A stretch of 64,000 nt of DNA from Candidatus Woesearchaeota archaeon CG10_big_fil_rev_8_21_14_0_10_37_12 (lineage in GTDB: Archaea > Nanobdellota > Nanobdellia > Woesearchaeales > ARS49): NCBI GenBank assembly GCA_002762795.1, contig PCYA01000007.1, positions 28,416 to 92,415 on the forward strand. The letters are read 5' to 3'. Within the stretch, counting starts at the first letter, position 1; each line of letters opens with the position of its first letter. Below the pieces are notes generated by a model. That model was not told the origin of the DNA, did not search any database, and saw only the letters and a program-made list of their open reading frames with translations. Positions 18,826-28,568 of this stretch are shown in pieces. Position numbers and translations under genes: made by a program.

Positions 18826-20031
18826 GTGAACAAAAACATGCTCATTGGAATCATAGGAAAAGCAAACGTAGGAAAAAGCACATTCTTCAAAGCACTCACA
18901 CTAGCAAACGTACTCATAGCAAATTATCCCTTTGCGACCATCGAACCAAACAGAGGAATGGCTTTTGTAAAAGTAAACTGTGTATGCAACGAATTCAACA
19001 AACAATGCAATCCAAGAACAGGATACTGCACAGGAGACAAAAGATACGTGCCAGTAGAAATAATAGACGTAGCAGGACTAGTACCAGGAGCTCACGAAGG
19101 AAAAGGAAAAGGAAACCAATTCTTAGATGATTTACGACAAGCAGACGCTTTTTTACACGTTGTAGATATCAGCGGAAGTGCCAACGAAAAAGGCGAACCC
19201 TGCAATCCTGGCAGTTATGACCCTGCAAAAGACATTGAATTCCTAGAAATAGAATTAGACATGTGGATACTAGGCATTCTAAAAAAAGGCTGGGACAGAC
19301 TCGTAAGACAATTACAACAAGAACATGAAAACACCATACGCGCAATCACCAAACAACTATCAGGATTAAACGTAACAGAAACAATCGTAAAAGACGCTAT
19401 TAAAAAAATAGGCATGAACGCTGAAAAACCATCTGAATGGACAGGCGAGCAACTAAAAAAACTTGCACAAATAATCAGAAAAGAAACAAAACCCATGCTC
19501 ATTGTTGCAAACAAAATAGATATTCAAGGAGCAAAAGAAAACTATGAACGCTGCAAAAAAATGTTTCCTGAGTACACAATAATTCCTGCAAGCGCAGAAT
19601 CAGAACTCGCATTAAAAGAGGCAGCACAACACAACCTCATAGAATACCATTCAGGAGAAAACACTTTTAAAATAATTGGTGAACTGACCGATAAACAAAA
19701 AAATGCACTTGAGTACATACAAAAAAATGTATTAGACATATGGCAAGGAACAGGAGCACAAGAAGCAACAAATTCTGCTGTTTTTGACCTGTTAAAATAC
19801 ATTGCAGTATTTCCAGGCAGCGCCAATAAACTTGGAGACAGCAAAGGCAACATACTACCAGACTGCTTTTTATTGCCTGGAGGAAGCACGGCCCTTGATT
19901 TTGCAAACCACATACACACAGACCTTGGAAAAAATTTTATTGCCGCAATAGATGTACGCACCAAAAGAAAAATAGGACGAGAAACACAACTCAAAAACAG
20001 AGATGTAATTGAAGTGCTGGTGAGCAAGTAG
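18826..20031 (+). CDS. ychF: YchF-family GTPase/ATPase, archaeal type
   Basis: GKANVGKSTFFKALT, NYPFATIEPNRG, DVAGLVPGAHEGKGKGNQFLDDLRQAD, TGS-like C-terminus. Confidence 0.95.
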   Translation: MNKNMLIGIIGKANVGKSTFFKALTLANVLIANYPFATIEPNRGMAFVKVNCVCNEFNKQCNPRTGYCTGDKRYVPVEIIDVAGLVPGAHEGKGKGNQFLDDLRQADAFLHVVDISGSANEKGEPCNPGSYDPAKDIEFLEIELDMWILGILKKGWDRLVRQLQQEHENTIRAITKQLSGLNVTETIVKDAIKKIGMNAEKPSEWTGEQLKKLAQIIRKETKPMLIVANKIDIQGAKENYERCKKMFPEYTIIPASAESELALKEAAQHNLIEYHSGENTFKIIGELTDKQKNALEYIQKNVLDIWQGTGAQEATNSAVFDLLKYIAVFPGSANKLGDSKGNILPDCFLLPGGSTALDFANHIHTDLGKNFIAAIDVRTKRKIGRETQLKNRDVIEVLVSK

Positions 20032-21255
20032 TCAAACATCAATAATCCCCAAATATTGATCAACCATAACCTTTGCAACAACCCTATTCTTCCCAAAATG
20101 CTTAGCGCGATACAATGCAGCATCTGCTTCTTTAATCAGCTTTTCTTTCTGCGCAGAACTATTCAAACAAGTAATCATACCAATACTTACTGTTAACGGG
20201 CAAACACGCTCAACTTCTTTGCGAATATCTTCTGCAACAGCCTGAGCAGCCTGGGGCTCAATTGCAGGAAGAACTACTGTAAACTCTTCACCACCATAAC
20301 GACAACAAATGCCAGAATCTGAAACAACTGTTCTTAAAACATCTCCGACCTTTTTAAGCACTATATCCCCTTCAGGATGGCCTTTGGCATCATTAAATTT
20401 TTTGAAGTCATCAACATCAATCATTAACACGCTAATTGACTTTTCACTTTCGCGCAAATTTTCAATTACTCTCTCTAACCTTTCTGTCAAAGCAGAACGA
20501 TTAAATAAACTTGTAAGAGTATCAGTAACAGCAGATGTTTGCACTCTCTCAAGCTGGTCAAGACGCTGCAACAAATTTGTAAATTCTCCTAAAATTATTG
20601 TAGCACGATCAAACTTATTGTGCTCTGCAAATAATACCACAATACCTAGCAGAACTTTATTGTGTAAAACAGGAAAACCTGCAACAAACTTCGGGAGATT
20701 GTTAAGTTCTTTTAAACCCTGAAATAACACATCAGAAGAAACATCACGAGAAAAACATGCTGTTTTTGATGAACGAACCTGTGCTAACACTCGTTGAATC
20801 ACTAACTGCATTGGTTGCGAACATTTCAAAAAAGAAGCATGAATATCATTCACTGAAAAGAAAATATTGCTCAAATTAAAGGTACGAACAAGAAAATCAC
20901 TTGAAAGCTCAATCAAGTGTTTTATAGAGAGTGCTCTGTTTGCAACCTGATTAAACACTTGAATAAGCTGCGAATCAGATAATTCTTTTGTTAATGATAA
21001 TTCATACTTTGCAGCAACAACTGCCTGCTGAATGCATGCTTTAATAACTGAATCATATTCTGGTTTCCACCCAGTAAAACCTTCTTTGTCAGCAAACGGA
21101 CCAACTACAACATCATCCAATAAAACATACTTCGCAGACTCAGGAATGTTATCAAACACTTTGCCATAATCTTTTTTCTGCGTTTTAACAGCAGTATTAA
21201 ACTGCTCTGCCAAATGATTCAAAAGAACATCCCAAATACCTGTGTTAAAAGACAT
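20032..21255 (-). CDS. GGDEF-domain protein with N-terminal sensor region
   Basis: TDTLTSLFNRSALTERL...IDVDDFKKFNDAKGHPEGD...CCRYGGEEFTVVLP...ADAALYRAKHFGKNRV; start MSFNTGIWD. Confidence 0.92.
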   Translation of the reverse strand: MSFNTGIWDVLLNHLAEQFNTAVKTQKKDYGKVFDNIPESAKYVLLDDVVVGPFADKEGFTGWKPEYDSVIKACIQQAVVAAKYELSLTKELSDSQLIQVFNQVANRALSIKHLIELSSDFLVRTFNLSNIFFSVNDIHASFLKCSQPMQLVIQRVLAQVRSSKTACFSRDVSSDVLFQGLKELNNLPKFVAGFPVLHNKVLLGIVVLFAEHNKFDRATIILGEFTNLLQRLDQLERVQTSAVTDTLTSLFNRSALTERLERVIENLRESEKSISVLMIDVDDFKKFNDAKGHPEGDIVLKKVGDVLRTVVSDSGICCRYGGEEFTVVLPAIEPQAAQAVAEDIRKEVERVCPLTVSIGMITCLNSSAQKEKLIKEADAALYRAKHFGKNRVVAKVMVDQYLGIIDV

Positions 21256-21416
21256 AATTAACAGAGAATATTTGCTGGTTAAAAAAGTTTTAGTTAAAAA
21301 AAGTAAGCCGTAAGCGATAGACAGTAAGCAGAACGTAAAAACCGGTTGCATACTGTTTACTGCATAATGTACACCACATAGAGAAAGCTTTATAAAGAAT
21401 GGTTTTTCCCATTAAA

Positions 21417-21528
21417 CTGGACGGCCATAGGAGCCGGGTTCCACCCAGACTCATTCGAACCTGGCAGTTAAACCGGCTTCCGTAGCAACGTGTACTCCGT
21501 TTCGGGGGAAACTCGCTAAGCTGTCCAC
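21417..21528 (+). rRNA. rrf: 5S ribosomal RNA (ends approximate)
   Basis: GGACGGCCATAGGAGCCGGGTTCCACCCAGACTCATTCGAACCTGGCAGTTAAACCGGC...GCTGTCC; terminal helix ggacggc/gctgtcc; upstream TTTATAAAG. Confidence 0.93.
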
Positions 21529-21559
21529 CTTTTCTTTTAATAAATGGTAAGAAATAAAA

Positions 21560-22573
21560 CTACAATTCCACAATCACATCATTCGTCTTAGGATCAATAT
21601 CTTTAATCACCTTATGACCTTTTAGCTTATCTTTCATATCCTGCAAAGACATTTTTTCTTTCCCTTTTTTGAGATGATCTAACAACTCCTGCAACTCCTG
21701 GAAATGCTCATACATAAAATCCCCCTTCACCTGACAATCAGCAGCTTCCTCTTTCAACTTGTTTACAGTCGCCGATTGTTTTTTAATCACATCCGACAAT
21801 TTTGCGTTCTTCTTATCAAAAGCAGACAATTGTTTAACTTCTTTCTTTGGAACGAACTCAAACGAAGAATCAATAAGACTAGAAAAAGACTCTGCAGGTG
21901 CTCCAAGTTCTTTGTACTGCTCAAGTTTTATCGGGCTAACTAAACCATCACCATACTTTATTGGACTAAATTTCTCATCAATAAGCGACTGATATGCTTG
22001 GTAATTACCACCTCGTGCGATAATTTCTTTTGCCAACAAACTCCCAAAACCAAACTTTGCCAAATATCTCTCATCATCTCTAATTTCTGAAGCTTCTAAT
22101 TTGAACAAATTGCGTTGCTCAGGAGGCAACACATATTGTTTCCCCCTTCTTATTTCGCGATCTTTCCATGCGCGCTCTTCACGCGCAGCAAGAACTTTCT
22201 GATCATTATCTGTTAAAATTATGTTTCCGTTGCCAAACAATTCAACAAACAAAAAGAACAGTTCATCTTTTGTCTGCCAAGTAAACTTTACAATTCGCTC
22301 GCTTCCAATTTGTTCTATCATTGTAAGCTTTTTACCTACTATGCGCTTACGCAATGATTGACACAACCCTGAAAGTTTTTCACCTGCCTCTGGTTTGTAA
22401 GCTGTTAACCAAATAAGATCCTCTTTAACACGAATCATAAACTTACCAACAGAAGAAAGATAAACAACCAACAACAAACCACCTTCATCATACACCTTCT
22501 GCAAACGCGCATTTACACATTGCTGCAACTCCTGCACAAGAAACCTCACATCCAGAAAATTAAGCTCCTTCAT
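21560..22573 (-). CDS. NFACT-N (RqcH/FbpA-like) protein lacking the NFACT-R domain
   Basis: MKELNFLDVRFLVQELQQCVNARLQKVY...VELFGNGNIILTDNDQKVLAA; ends after the coiled-coil region. Confidence 0.85.
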   Translation of the reverse strand: MKELNFLDVRFLVQELQQCVNARLQKVYDEGGLLLVVYLSSVGKFMIRVKEDLIWLTAYKPEAGEKLSGLCQSLRKRIVGKKLTMIEQIGSERIVKFTWQTKDELFFLFVELFGNGNIILTDNDQKVLAAREERAWKDREIRRGKQYVLPPEQRNLFKLEASEIRDDERYLAKFGFGSLLAKEIIARGGNYQAYQSLIDEKFSPIKYGDGLVSPIKLEQYKELGAPAESFSSLIDSSFEFVPKKEVKQLSAFDKKNAKLSDVIKKQSATVNKLKEEAADCQVKGDFMYEHFQELQELLDHLKKGKEKMSLQDMKDKLKGHKVIKDIDPKTNDVIVEL

Positions 22574-22685
22574 CCACATAGCAATTACACATTTGGTTAA
22601 AAAGGTTTCAGTTTGAACTGCAGACAGTAAACAGTATGCAGTAAGAAGCACACAGTAAAGAGTTTAGAGTTAAAAAGTTGAAAAA

Positions 22686-24413
22686 TTATTTTTTCTCAAG
22701 CAAGATCTGAATAATAGACGCGTACGCAGGCCTTGTAACAAACACTCCAATGGTTAATGCAAGAATTGTTGTCAATGCAAAACCTTTCAACAAACCAGCA
22801 CCAGCAAAATACAACGGAAGCATAGCAACAACAGCAGTAAAGTATGCACTAAAAATAATGAAAAACGCTCGCTTAATACCTTCCTTCCAATTATGAGCTG
22901 CATACTGGCCCCGCCTTAATGTTTCATCAGTAATCACAATCTGATGATTCACACCAGTACCAACCGCAATAATAATACCTGCAATAGCTGCCAAATCAAT
23001 ATTCCAACCAATTAACGCTGCCAAAGACAATGTTAAGAAAATTTCAGCAGCAGCACTGAGAGCAAGTGGAATTGAAATAAGCAGTTTTCTATACACAATA
23101 AACAACATCACTGCAACACCCAACAAGCTGAGTGCACCAATAAGCAACGCATTATTTACAAACTCTTTACCAAGCGTGGGAGAAATCGTATCGATACGCT
23201 CAATTTCAAGCTTAACAGGAAGAGACCCTGTACTCAAAACAGTCTGCAACTGCTTCATATTCTCAAGAGCCGCCTCAATAGCACCCTCTTCACTAATCGC
23301 GTCTCCGCCACCAGTAATTGCAATATCAGTTACTGCTCGACCTTTCAAATCAGGAGCAATACTCAAACGATCAACTTCAGCATCATCAAGATACAACACC
23401 AACTGATCAGACAAGCTCGTACCAACAACCTTCAAATTACCTGTTAAACGAGCCTGACGCTCTGCAGCTTCAGGAGACAAAGTAATTGAGAACATAAAAC
23501 CACAATTCCAACCCTCACCAGAACGCGTACATCCCCTATTAGGATCAAGACCAGAACACTGAGAACTCCTGCAAACATATGTAATATCTTTACCACCAAC
23601 AAAAACAGTTTCATTTGCGATTTTTGCCTCAAATTTACCTTCTTTACCTAACAACTGCCTCGCATCATCATCAGAAGCCCCAGCAAGTTCAACCAAAATA
23701 TACTGATTCCCGCCACCAAGAAAATCAGGAGTGTCTGAAACAGTTGTAACAAGCACGTCACTCAAACCAAAAACATTCAAACGCTCCTTTAATGTATCTG
23801 CAACAATACTCAAAGTTTCATCAGAAATATTTTCAATAGGACGCAACAAAACTCTCGTGCCACCCTGCAAATCAAGACCCTTTCTCAAATTCGTATTCGG
23901 TGCGTCCTGCAAACTAAACCCAAGAGGTTCAATACCAATCAACTCTTTCAAAATAATCGGCTGTTCAACTTCTTTTGTAAACGTTTCATTAACTAACACA
24001 ACAGAACCATTAACAGTCTCATTCACTTGCCTAGTTTCATTAACCTCAACAAACTCTGTTTCGTTTAATTCTGTGACATTATATTTTGGACGAACAACAA
24101 GCGTGTAGGAACCTCTGTTAGTTTTTATTGAAACAGTATCATTCGGCTCGAGCAAAGAAGATTGCTGATAGAATTCCTGTACGTCAGCAACAGGACGATT
24201 ATTCACTGCAATAATTCTTTCCCTTGCCATCGGAGCCAATGTTGCCTTTGGAGGAATAATTCCAGCAAGCTCTGCACTACTATTTTTCTGAATACCTTTA
24301 ATCGAAACTCCTTCATTCCAAGGATTAGGGTACAAGGCAAACAAACCAAGAATTAAGAAAATCAACAAAACAATAACTCTGAAATTCGTAAGAAGCTGCT
24401 TAATTTTGCCCAT
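22686..24413 (-). CDS. secD: Protein translocase subunit SecD
   Basis: DLQGGTRVLL, P1 domain, six-TM C-terminus with GWNIDLAAIAGIIIAVGTGVNHQIVI. Confidence 0.95.
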   Translation of the reverse strand: MGKIKQLLTNFRVIVLLIFLILGLFALYPNPWNEGVSIKGIQKNSSAELAGIIPPKATLAPMARERIIAVNNRPVADVQEFYQQSSLLEPNDTVSIKTNRGSYTLVVRPKYNVTELNETEFVEVNETRQVNETVNGSVVLVNETFTKEVEQPIILKELIGIEPLGFSLQDAPNTNLRKGLDLQGGTRVLLRPIENISDETLSIVADTLKERLNVFGLSDVLVTTVSDTPDFLGGGNQYILVELAGASDDDARQLLGKEGKFEAKIANETVFVGGKDITYVCRSSQCSGLDPNRGCTRSGEGWNCGFMFSITLSPEAAERQARLTGNLKVVGTSLSDQLVLYLDDAEVDRLSIAPDLKGRAVTDIAITGGGDAISEEGAIEAALENMKQLQTVLSTGSLPVKLEIERIDTISPTLGKEFVNNALLIGALSLLGVAVMLFIVYRKLLISIPLALSAAAEIFLTLSLAALIGWNIDLAAIAGIIIAVGTGVNHQIVITDETLRRGQYAAHNWKEGIKRAFFIIFSAYFTAVVAMLPLYFAGAGLLKGFALTTILALTIGVFVTRPAYASIIQILLEKK

Positions 24414-25299
24414 GCTTTGCCTCCTTACGTTCAATATACCAACGCAAAATACCTGCGTTCTGGAACCAAGTGAAAATAAGATCAAACAACAAACCTATGA
24501 ACACTATCAACATAATCTGCCTAATTGTGTCTGACTGAGTAAATACCAAACCTATAAACACAGCAATAATTGCTGTGCCAGTCATTGTAACTCCTGTCTT
24601 CATAGCACCAAGGATACGCTCCAACAAACCACCTTCATTTTTTCTTTTCAGAACTCTTGACGTTAACAAAATATCACTATCAACAGAATAACCAATCAAC
24701 ATCAAAAACGCAGCAATACCAGCAGTACTTAAACGAACACCAAGCAAATTAATAACTGCAAGCGTACAAATAATATCAGACGCAGCAGCAAGAATAACAA
24801 ACGAAGACGGAACAACAGAACGGAAAGTAATAAACACCACAACAGCCATTGCAATAAAAGCAAAAATCACTGCTTTAATCGTCTGAGAAAAGAATTGGTT
24901 ACCTAGCGCTGAACCCATATTCTCAACCGTAAACTCGCCCTCTCTTAATGCAATGCCTAACTGTGGCAAAAATGCCTGTATTTCTTCAGAAGGCACATCT
25001 GCTGCCTCAATAATCAAAGCCTTAGGATTCCCAGCTTCAGTAATCTCACGAACTGCAATGTCACCTGAAGGAAAACGCTCCGCTAACTGATGCTCTACAT
25101 CCGACATGACAAAATGCTTATCAACAGGAACAGTCAAAGTTAACCCACCTTTTAACGAAACACCCTTATCAATAAATTCCCCTGTAGTAGCATATGAAAC
25201 CAGAAGTAAACCTATACAAAAAAACAATACCAAGAAACTAAACACAAGCAATTTCTTATACTGCTTATCATAAACATTTAGCAAAAATGATTTTATCAT
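24400..25299 (-). CDS. secF: Protein translocase subunit SecF
   Basis: GVSLKGGLTLTV, GYSVDSDILLTSRVLKRKNEG; overlaps secD start. Confidence 0.95.
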   Translation of the reverse strand: MIKSFLLNVYDKQYKKLLVFSFLVLFFCIGLLLVSYATTGEFIDKGVSLKGGLTLTVPVDKHFVMSDVEHQLAERFPSGDIAVREITEAGNPKALIIEAADVPSEEIQAFLPQLGIALREGEFTVENMGSALGNQFFSQTIKAVIFAFIAMAVVVFITFRSVVPSSFVILAAASDIICTLAVINLLGVRLSTAGIAAFLMLIGYSVDSDILLTSRVLKRKNEGGLLERILGAMKTGVTMTGTAIIAVFIGLVFTQSDTIRQIMLIVFIGLLFDLIFTWFQNAGILRWYIERKEAKHGQN

Positions 25300-25348
25300 T
25301 AACCCACCTAAAAATGAGACTAAGCAGGGCTTTTTAAATGTTTCTTAA

Positions 25349-26587
25349 CTATTTTGAAAAAACCGTCCTTTCTTTTCCCTGATACTGCGAACCTAATACT
25401 TTAGAACCATACGGGCGCTCCACACCATTCGGAAAAAAGAACACCTGACCAAAACCAAGGATATCACCAGGATGAATAACTCTGCCAGTAAGCCACTTAG
25501 GCTGACGAGAAAAACCCCCCTCATAACCAGGATCAACCAAACCATCAGTCAGACCAATAACAGATAAATTACGCAAACCATCTGCAAAACTCGCTAAATG
25601 AGCAAAAGACCTATCAACAGGCTCCCCTGTAAAACCATACAAGTTATCCCAAAAACGAATAGCAACATGAGGAGACAATTTTAATTGCTCAACAGTCTCA
25701 ACAACAACATGATCTCTGTTTTCAACTCTGTACCCCCTGCATATATCGATCGGCTCAACAACATCACCAAGTTCGTCTCGCTTGTTAAAATCAATAGGCT
25801 TGTCCAATTTCTTCATTCTATACGCAACATTACTTGCGTGCACAACAAGCCGCCCACCACGAAACTCTGCATTAGGAGAAACAGACAAATAGCCCTCTTT
25901 AACAAGCAACGCAAACTCTCTTCGCGTACTAACCTCTACACCCATATCAAGCGAACGCACTAAACTACCACGCTCTGTTTCTTTACAACCATCAAATAAA
26001 TGTTCAAGAGTAGGAGCAACATCCTGATAAGGCTCAACAAAAACAAACATTTGCGCAAAACGATCACCATAACTTAACTGAACAGGATTAGGACCAAAAT
26101 TACCCACATCAAACTGCAAACCATCTGCAGAATTAAAGACAATATTTGGAGGACAAACAAAACATCCCAAACGCCTCAAACTACTCCTCGCTTCAATAGA
26201 AGGCAACAAATATCTCCCATCAAAACCACGCACAGAAAGCTCACGATCAGTCGTATAATCAGACTGGCGTCCAGGTTCAAACTCGATCTGTTCTGTCAAA
26301 ACAACAGTTGACCTCTGACCAGGAAGCAACACCGGACCACGAGAAATACAATCACCAAACCCTCTACTAAGCGGCTCCAAACCTTCAACTTCCTTAAACT
26401 TCAAATCAATAGTAACAGGCTGAATCCTGCAATCATCTGACAAATCTAGTGCAGGCGTAAAAGACATCAAACCAGCATTGATTGCTTGTCTCAAACCTCT
26501 ATCAGACAATATTCTGCGTCTATCTCCCACACGCCCATATTTTCTCGATTCCCAATCTTTATCTAACGGACTTGGCAACTTTATCAT
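25349..26587 (-). CDS. Tandem dCTP deaminase/dUTPase-fold protein
   Basis: IQPVTIDLKF, IEARSSLRRLG in first half; VDPGYEGG, HPGDILGFGQVFFF, PYGSKVLGSQYQGK in second half. Confidence 0.8.
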   Translation of the reverse strand: MIKLPSPLDKDWESRKYGRVGDRRRILSDRGLRQAINAGLMSFTPALDLSDDCRIQPVTIDLKFKEVEGLEPLSRGFGDCISRGPVLLPGQRSTVVLTEQIEFEPGRQSDYTTDRELSVRGFDGRYLLPSIEARSSLRRLGCFVCPPNIVFNSADGLQFDVGNFGPNPVQLSYGDRFAQMFVFVEPYQDVAPTLEHLFDGCKETERGSLVRSLDMGVEVSTRREFALLVKEGYLSVSPNAEFRGGRLVVHASNVAYRMKKLDKPIDFNKRDELGDVVEPIDICRGYRVENRDHVVVETVEQLKLSPHVAIRFWDNLYGFTGEPVDRSFAHLASFADGLRNLSVIGLTDGLVDPGYEGGFSRQPKWLTGRVIHPGDILGFGQVFFFPNGVERPYGSKVLGSQYQGKERTVFSK

Positions 26588-26638
26588 AACAAAACTTTCA
26601 AAAAAATAGATTTAAAATTGTTTGCACTTATTAGTTAG

Positions 26639-26900
26639 AATAAAAATCCCACCGGAGCAGAGCTCCGGGGTACAACAAAAATCAAAGATTTTTGTGTACA
26701 GCAAAAAATACTTTTTTCGCGTACAGAAAACCTCAAGGTTTTCTTGTACAAGAAAATTCCTCGAATTTTCTTTGTATTTTTAAACTTCATCGGGAAAAAT
26801 CATATCGCAGCAGAGCTGCGGGGTACAAGAAAATCTCAAGATTTTCTGTACAGGAAAAGCAGGGCTTTTCCTTGTATTCGACCCAACATTTGAAATAAAG
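26639..26900. repeat. Hairpin array with GTAC-type linkers
   Basis: ccggagcagagctccgg-GGTAC-...aaaaatcaaagattttt-GTAC-...gaaaacctcaaggttttc-GTAC-gaaaattcctcgaattttc...; 26814-26900 identical to 36524-36610. Confidence 0.9.
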
Positions 26901-26934
26901 GAAATCAGTTTGATTTCCTAACTCAAAAAATGTT

Positions 26935-27474
26935 TCACATTATTTTGAGTAAAGAGAACAACCCCTGATACACCTTCAAACCATCAAAAAACGGCAAAGG
27001 CAACATATTGAAAATAAACAAAAACAAATTGATCTGCTTAGTCACATACAAAATAAGAAACGTCTTTTTCTTCAATTTCTTTTTCTTTAAAATCGCCCAT
27101 GATGCCACAAACAATACCAGGTTTAATGCAGGACCTGCAAACGCGATCAAGCCAGAAGCACCAGGAGTTGCCTGACCATGAATACTCACATACGCAGGCA
27201 CGAAAAAGATAAGACCTGGGCTGATGAATTTCAAAACAACTCCAATCCCTAACCAAGTATACGCAGCATTAAACGTTGCCTGCAAACCAAAAAACATCGC
27301 CGCAAACTTATGCGCAAGTTCATGAAAAATAATTGCCGGAGCAGTCACCAAACACGCAAACTTAAACGCCTCTTTTGCAGAAGTATCATGACGCTTAAAA
27401 ATATCCATAAAAATAAAACCAACTACAACAATCATAATTATTGCATCAATTAATTCCCTGATTGAGAAAAGCAT
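26935..27474 (-). CDS. Site-2-protease-like (M50) membrane metalloprotease
   Basis: FHELAHKFAAMFFG HExxH in TM; NMLPLPFFDGLKV. Confidence 0.9.
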   Translation of the reverse strand: MLFSIRELIDAIIMIVVVGFIFMDIFKRHDTSAKEAFKFACLVTAPAIIFHELAHKFAAMFFGLQATFNAAYTWLGIGVVLKFISPGLIFFVPAYVSIHGQATPGASGLIAFAGPALNLVLFVASWAILKKKKLKKKTFLILYVTKQINLFLFIFNMLPLPFFDGLKVYQGLFSLLKIM

Positions 27475-27575
27475 GCTTTTATTTTATGAGGATGGTATAA
27501 AAATATTGTGATATGAGTTTGCAGTTCACAGTTAGCAGTATGAGGTAAGAAACAAACAGAAAAAAGCTCCAAATA

Positions 27576-28487
27576 TCACACTTGTTTTGTCGGCACAAAA
27601 AAATTTCTGAACGCTTGATCAAGCTTAAACAAAACATGCTGCATTGATTCCTTTGTAACCTGCTGACTCAAATGAGCACCAGCAGCAAAAGACTTACCTC
27701 CACCATCAAATAATTCAGCAAGCAAACGCAAATCAAGATCACAATCATCACGCCTTCGCATCACAAAACGACCATCTTTAAACAACACAACAGCTACATC
27801 AACACCCGCATGACCATCCAAAATTTTCTGACACGCATCAGCAGAAGACAAAACAGCAAGTGACCTTGCAAAACCAAAACGATAATTTACATACGATTTG
27901 ACATGTAACGAACCAAGCAAAACCTTAAACGCCTCTTCTTTTTTCGCAAAATATTCTGCATGAACCTTCTCAAATTGATCAGACCAAAACACACCACGAG
28001 ACAACGCATTTAACAACAAAACAGGATCATATTGTGCAGCAATCAAATCAGACAATTTTAACGCTCGCTCATCCTGAACCTGCCAAAACTTCACATCACG
28101 CGCCAATAAAGCAAGACTCTTTGCAACCGAATCATTAACTAAAAAACGCTGCTGAACAAGCTCAGCAGTACAAAGATTATCTCTTGCTTTATCAAACAAC
28201 TTCACAGGAGGAACAACAGAATTTTCATCGTACGCACACCAATACACTAACTGATTCTTCTGAACAGCTTTTTCGAGCAAAGGCAAATGACTAGGAGAAA
28301 CAGAAACATCCAACACGAAAAATAACTTACCAGAATCCTCTGCCAACTCTTCAAGCTCATCCTGCAAACTCTCAGGATGCAAAAAACCACCAAAAACAAC
28401 AGGCAGATTTGACAAATTTGCATGACGAAAAATAATCGCAGCAGCAGCAACACCATCAAGGCATTCAGAACAATATACTGAAATCAT
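27576..28487 (-). CDS. DHH-superfamily-like protein with degenerate catalytic motifs
   Basis: SECLDGVAAAAIIF (DGV box), FFVLDVSVSP, C-terminal GGGKSFAAGA (DHHA1 GGGH-like). Confidence 0.75.
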   Translation of the reverse strand: MISVYCSECLDGVAAAAIIFRHANLSNLPVVFGGFLHPESLQDELEELAEDSGKLFFVLDVSVSPSHLPLLEKAVQKNQLVYWCAYDENSVVPPVKLFDKARDNLCTAELVQQRFLVNDSVAKSLALLARDVKFWQVQDERALKLSDLIAAQYDPVLLLNALSRGVFWSDQFEKVHAEYFAKKEEAFKVLLGSLHVKSYVNYRFGFARSLAVLSSADACQKILDGHAGVDVAVVLFKDGRFVMRRRDDCDLDLRLLAELFDGGGKSFAAGAHLSQQVTKESMQHVLFKLDQAFRNFFVPTKQV

Positions 28488-28568
28488 ACTAAAAAAAATA
28501 TACAATTCACCTATAAAATCATTATTAGTGTGCAGTAGACAGTTAGCAGTTTACATCCAGAATTGGCA

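Noticed and set aside
26639-26900. CRISPR array
   Set aside because: Repeats are short palindromes of differing sequence with no constant-length repeat/spacer structure and no cas genes.
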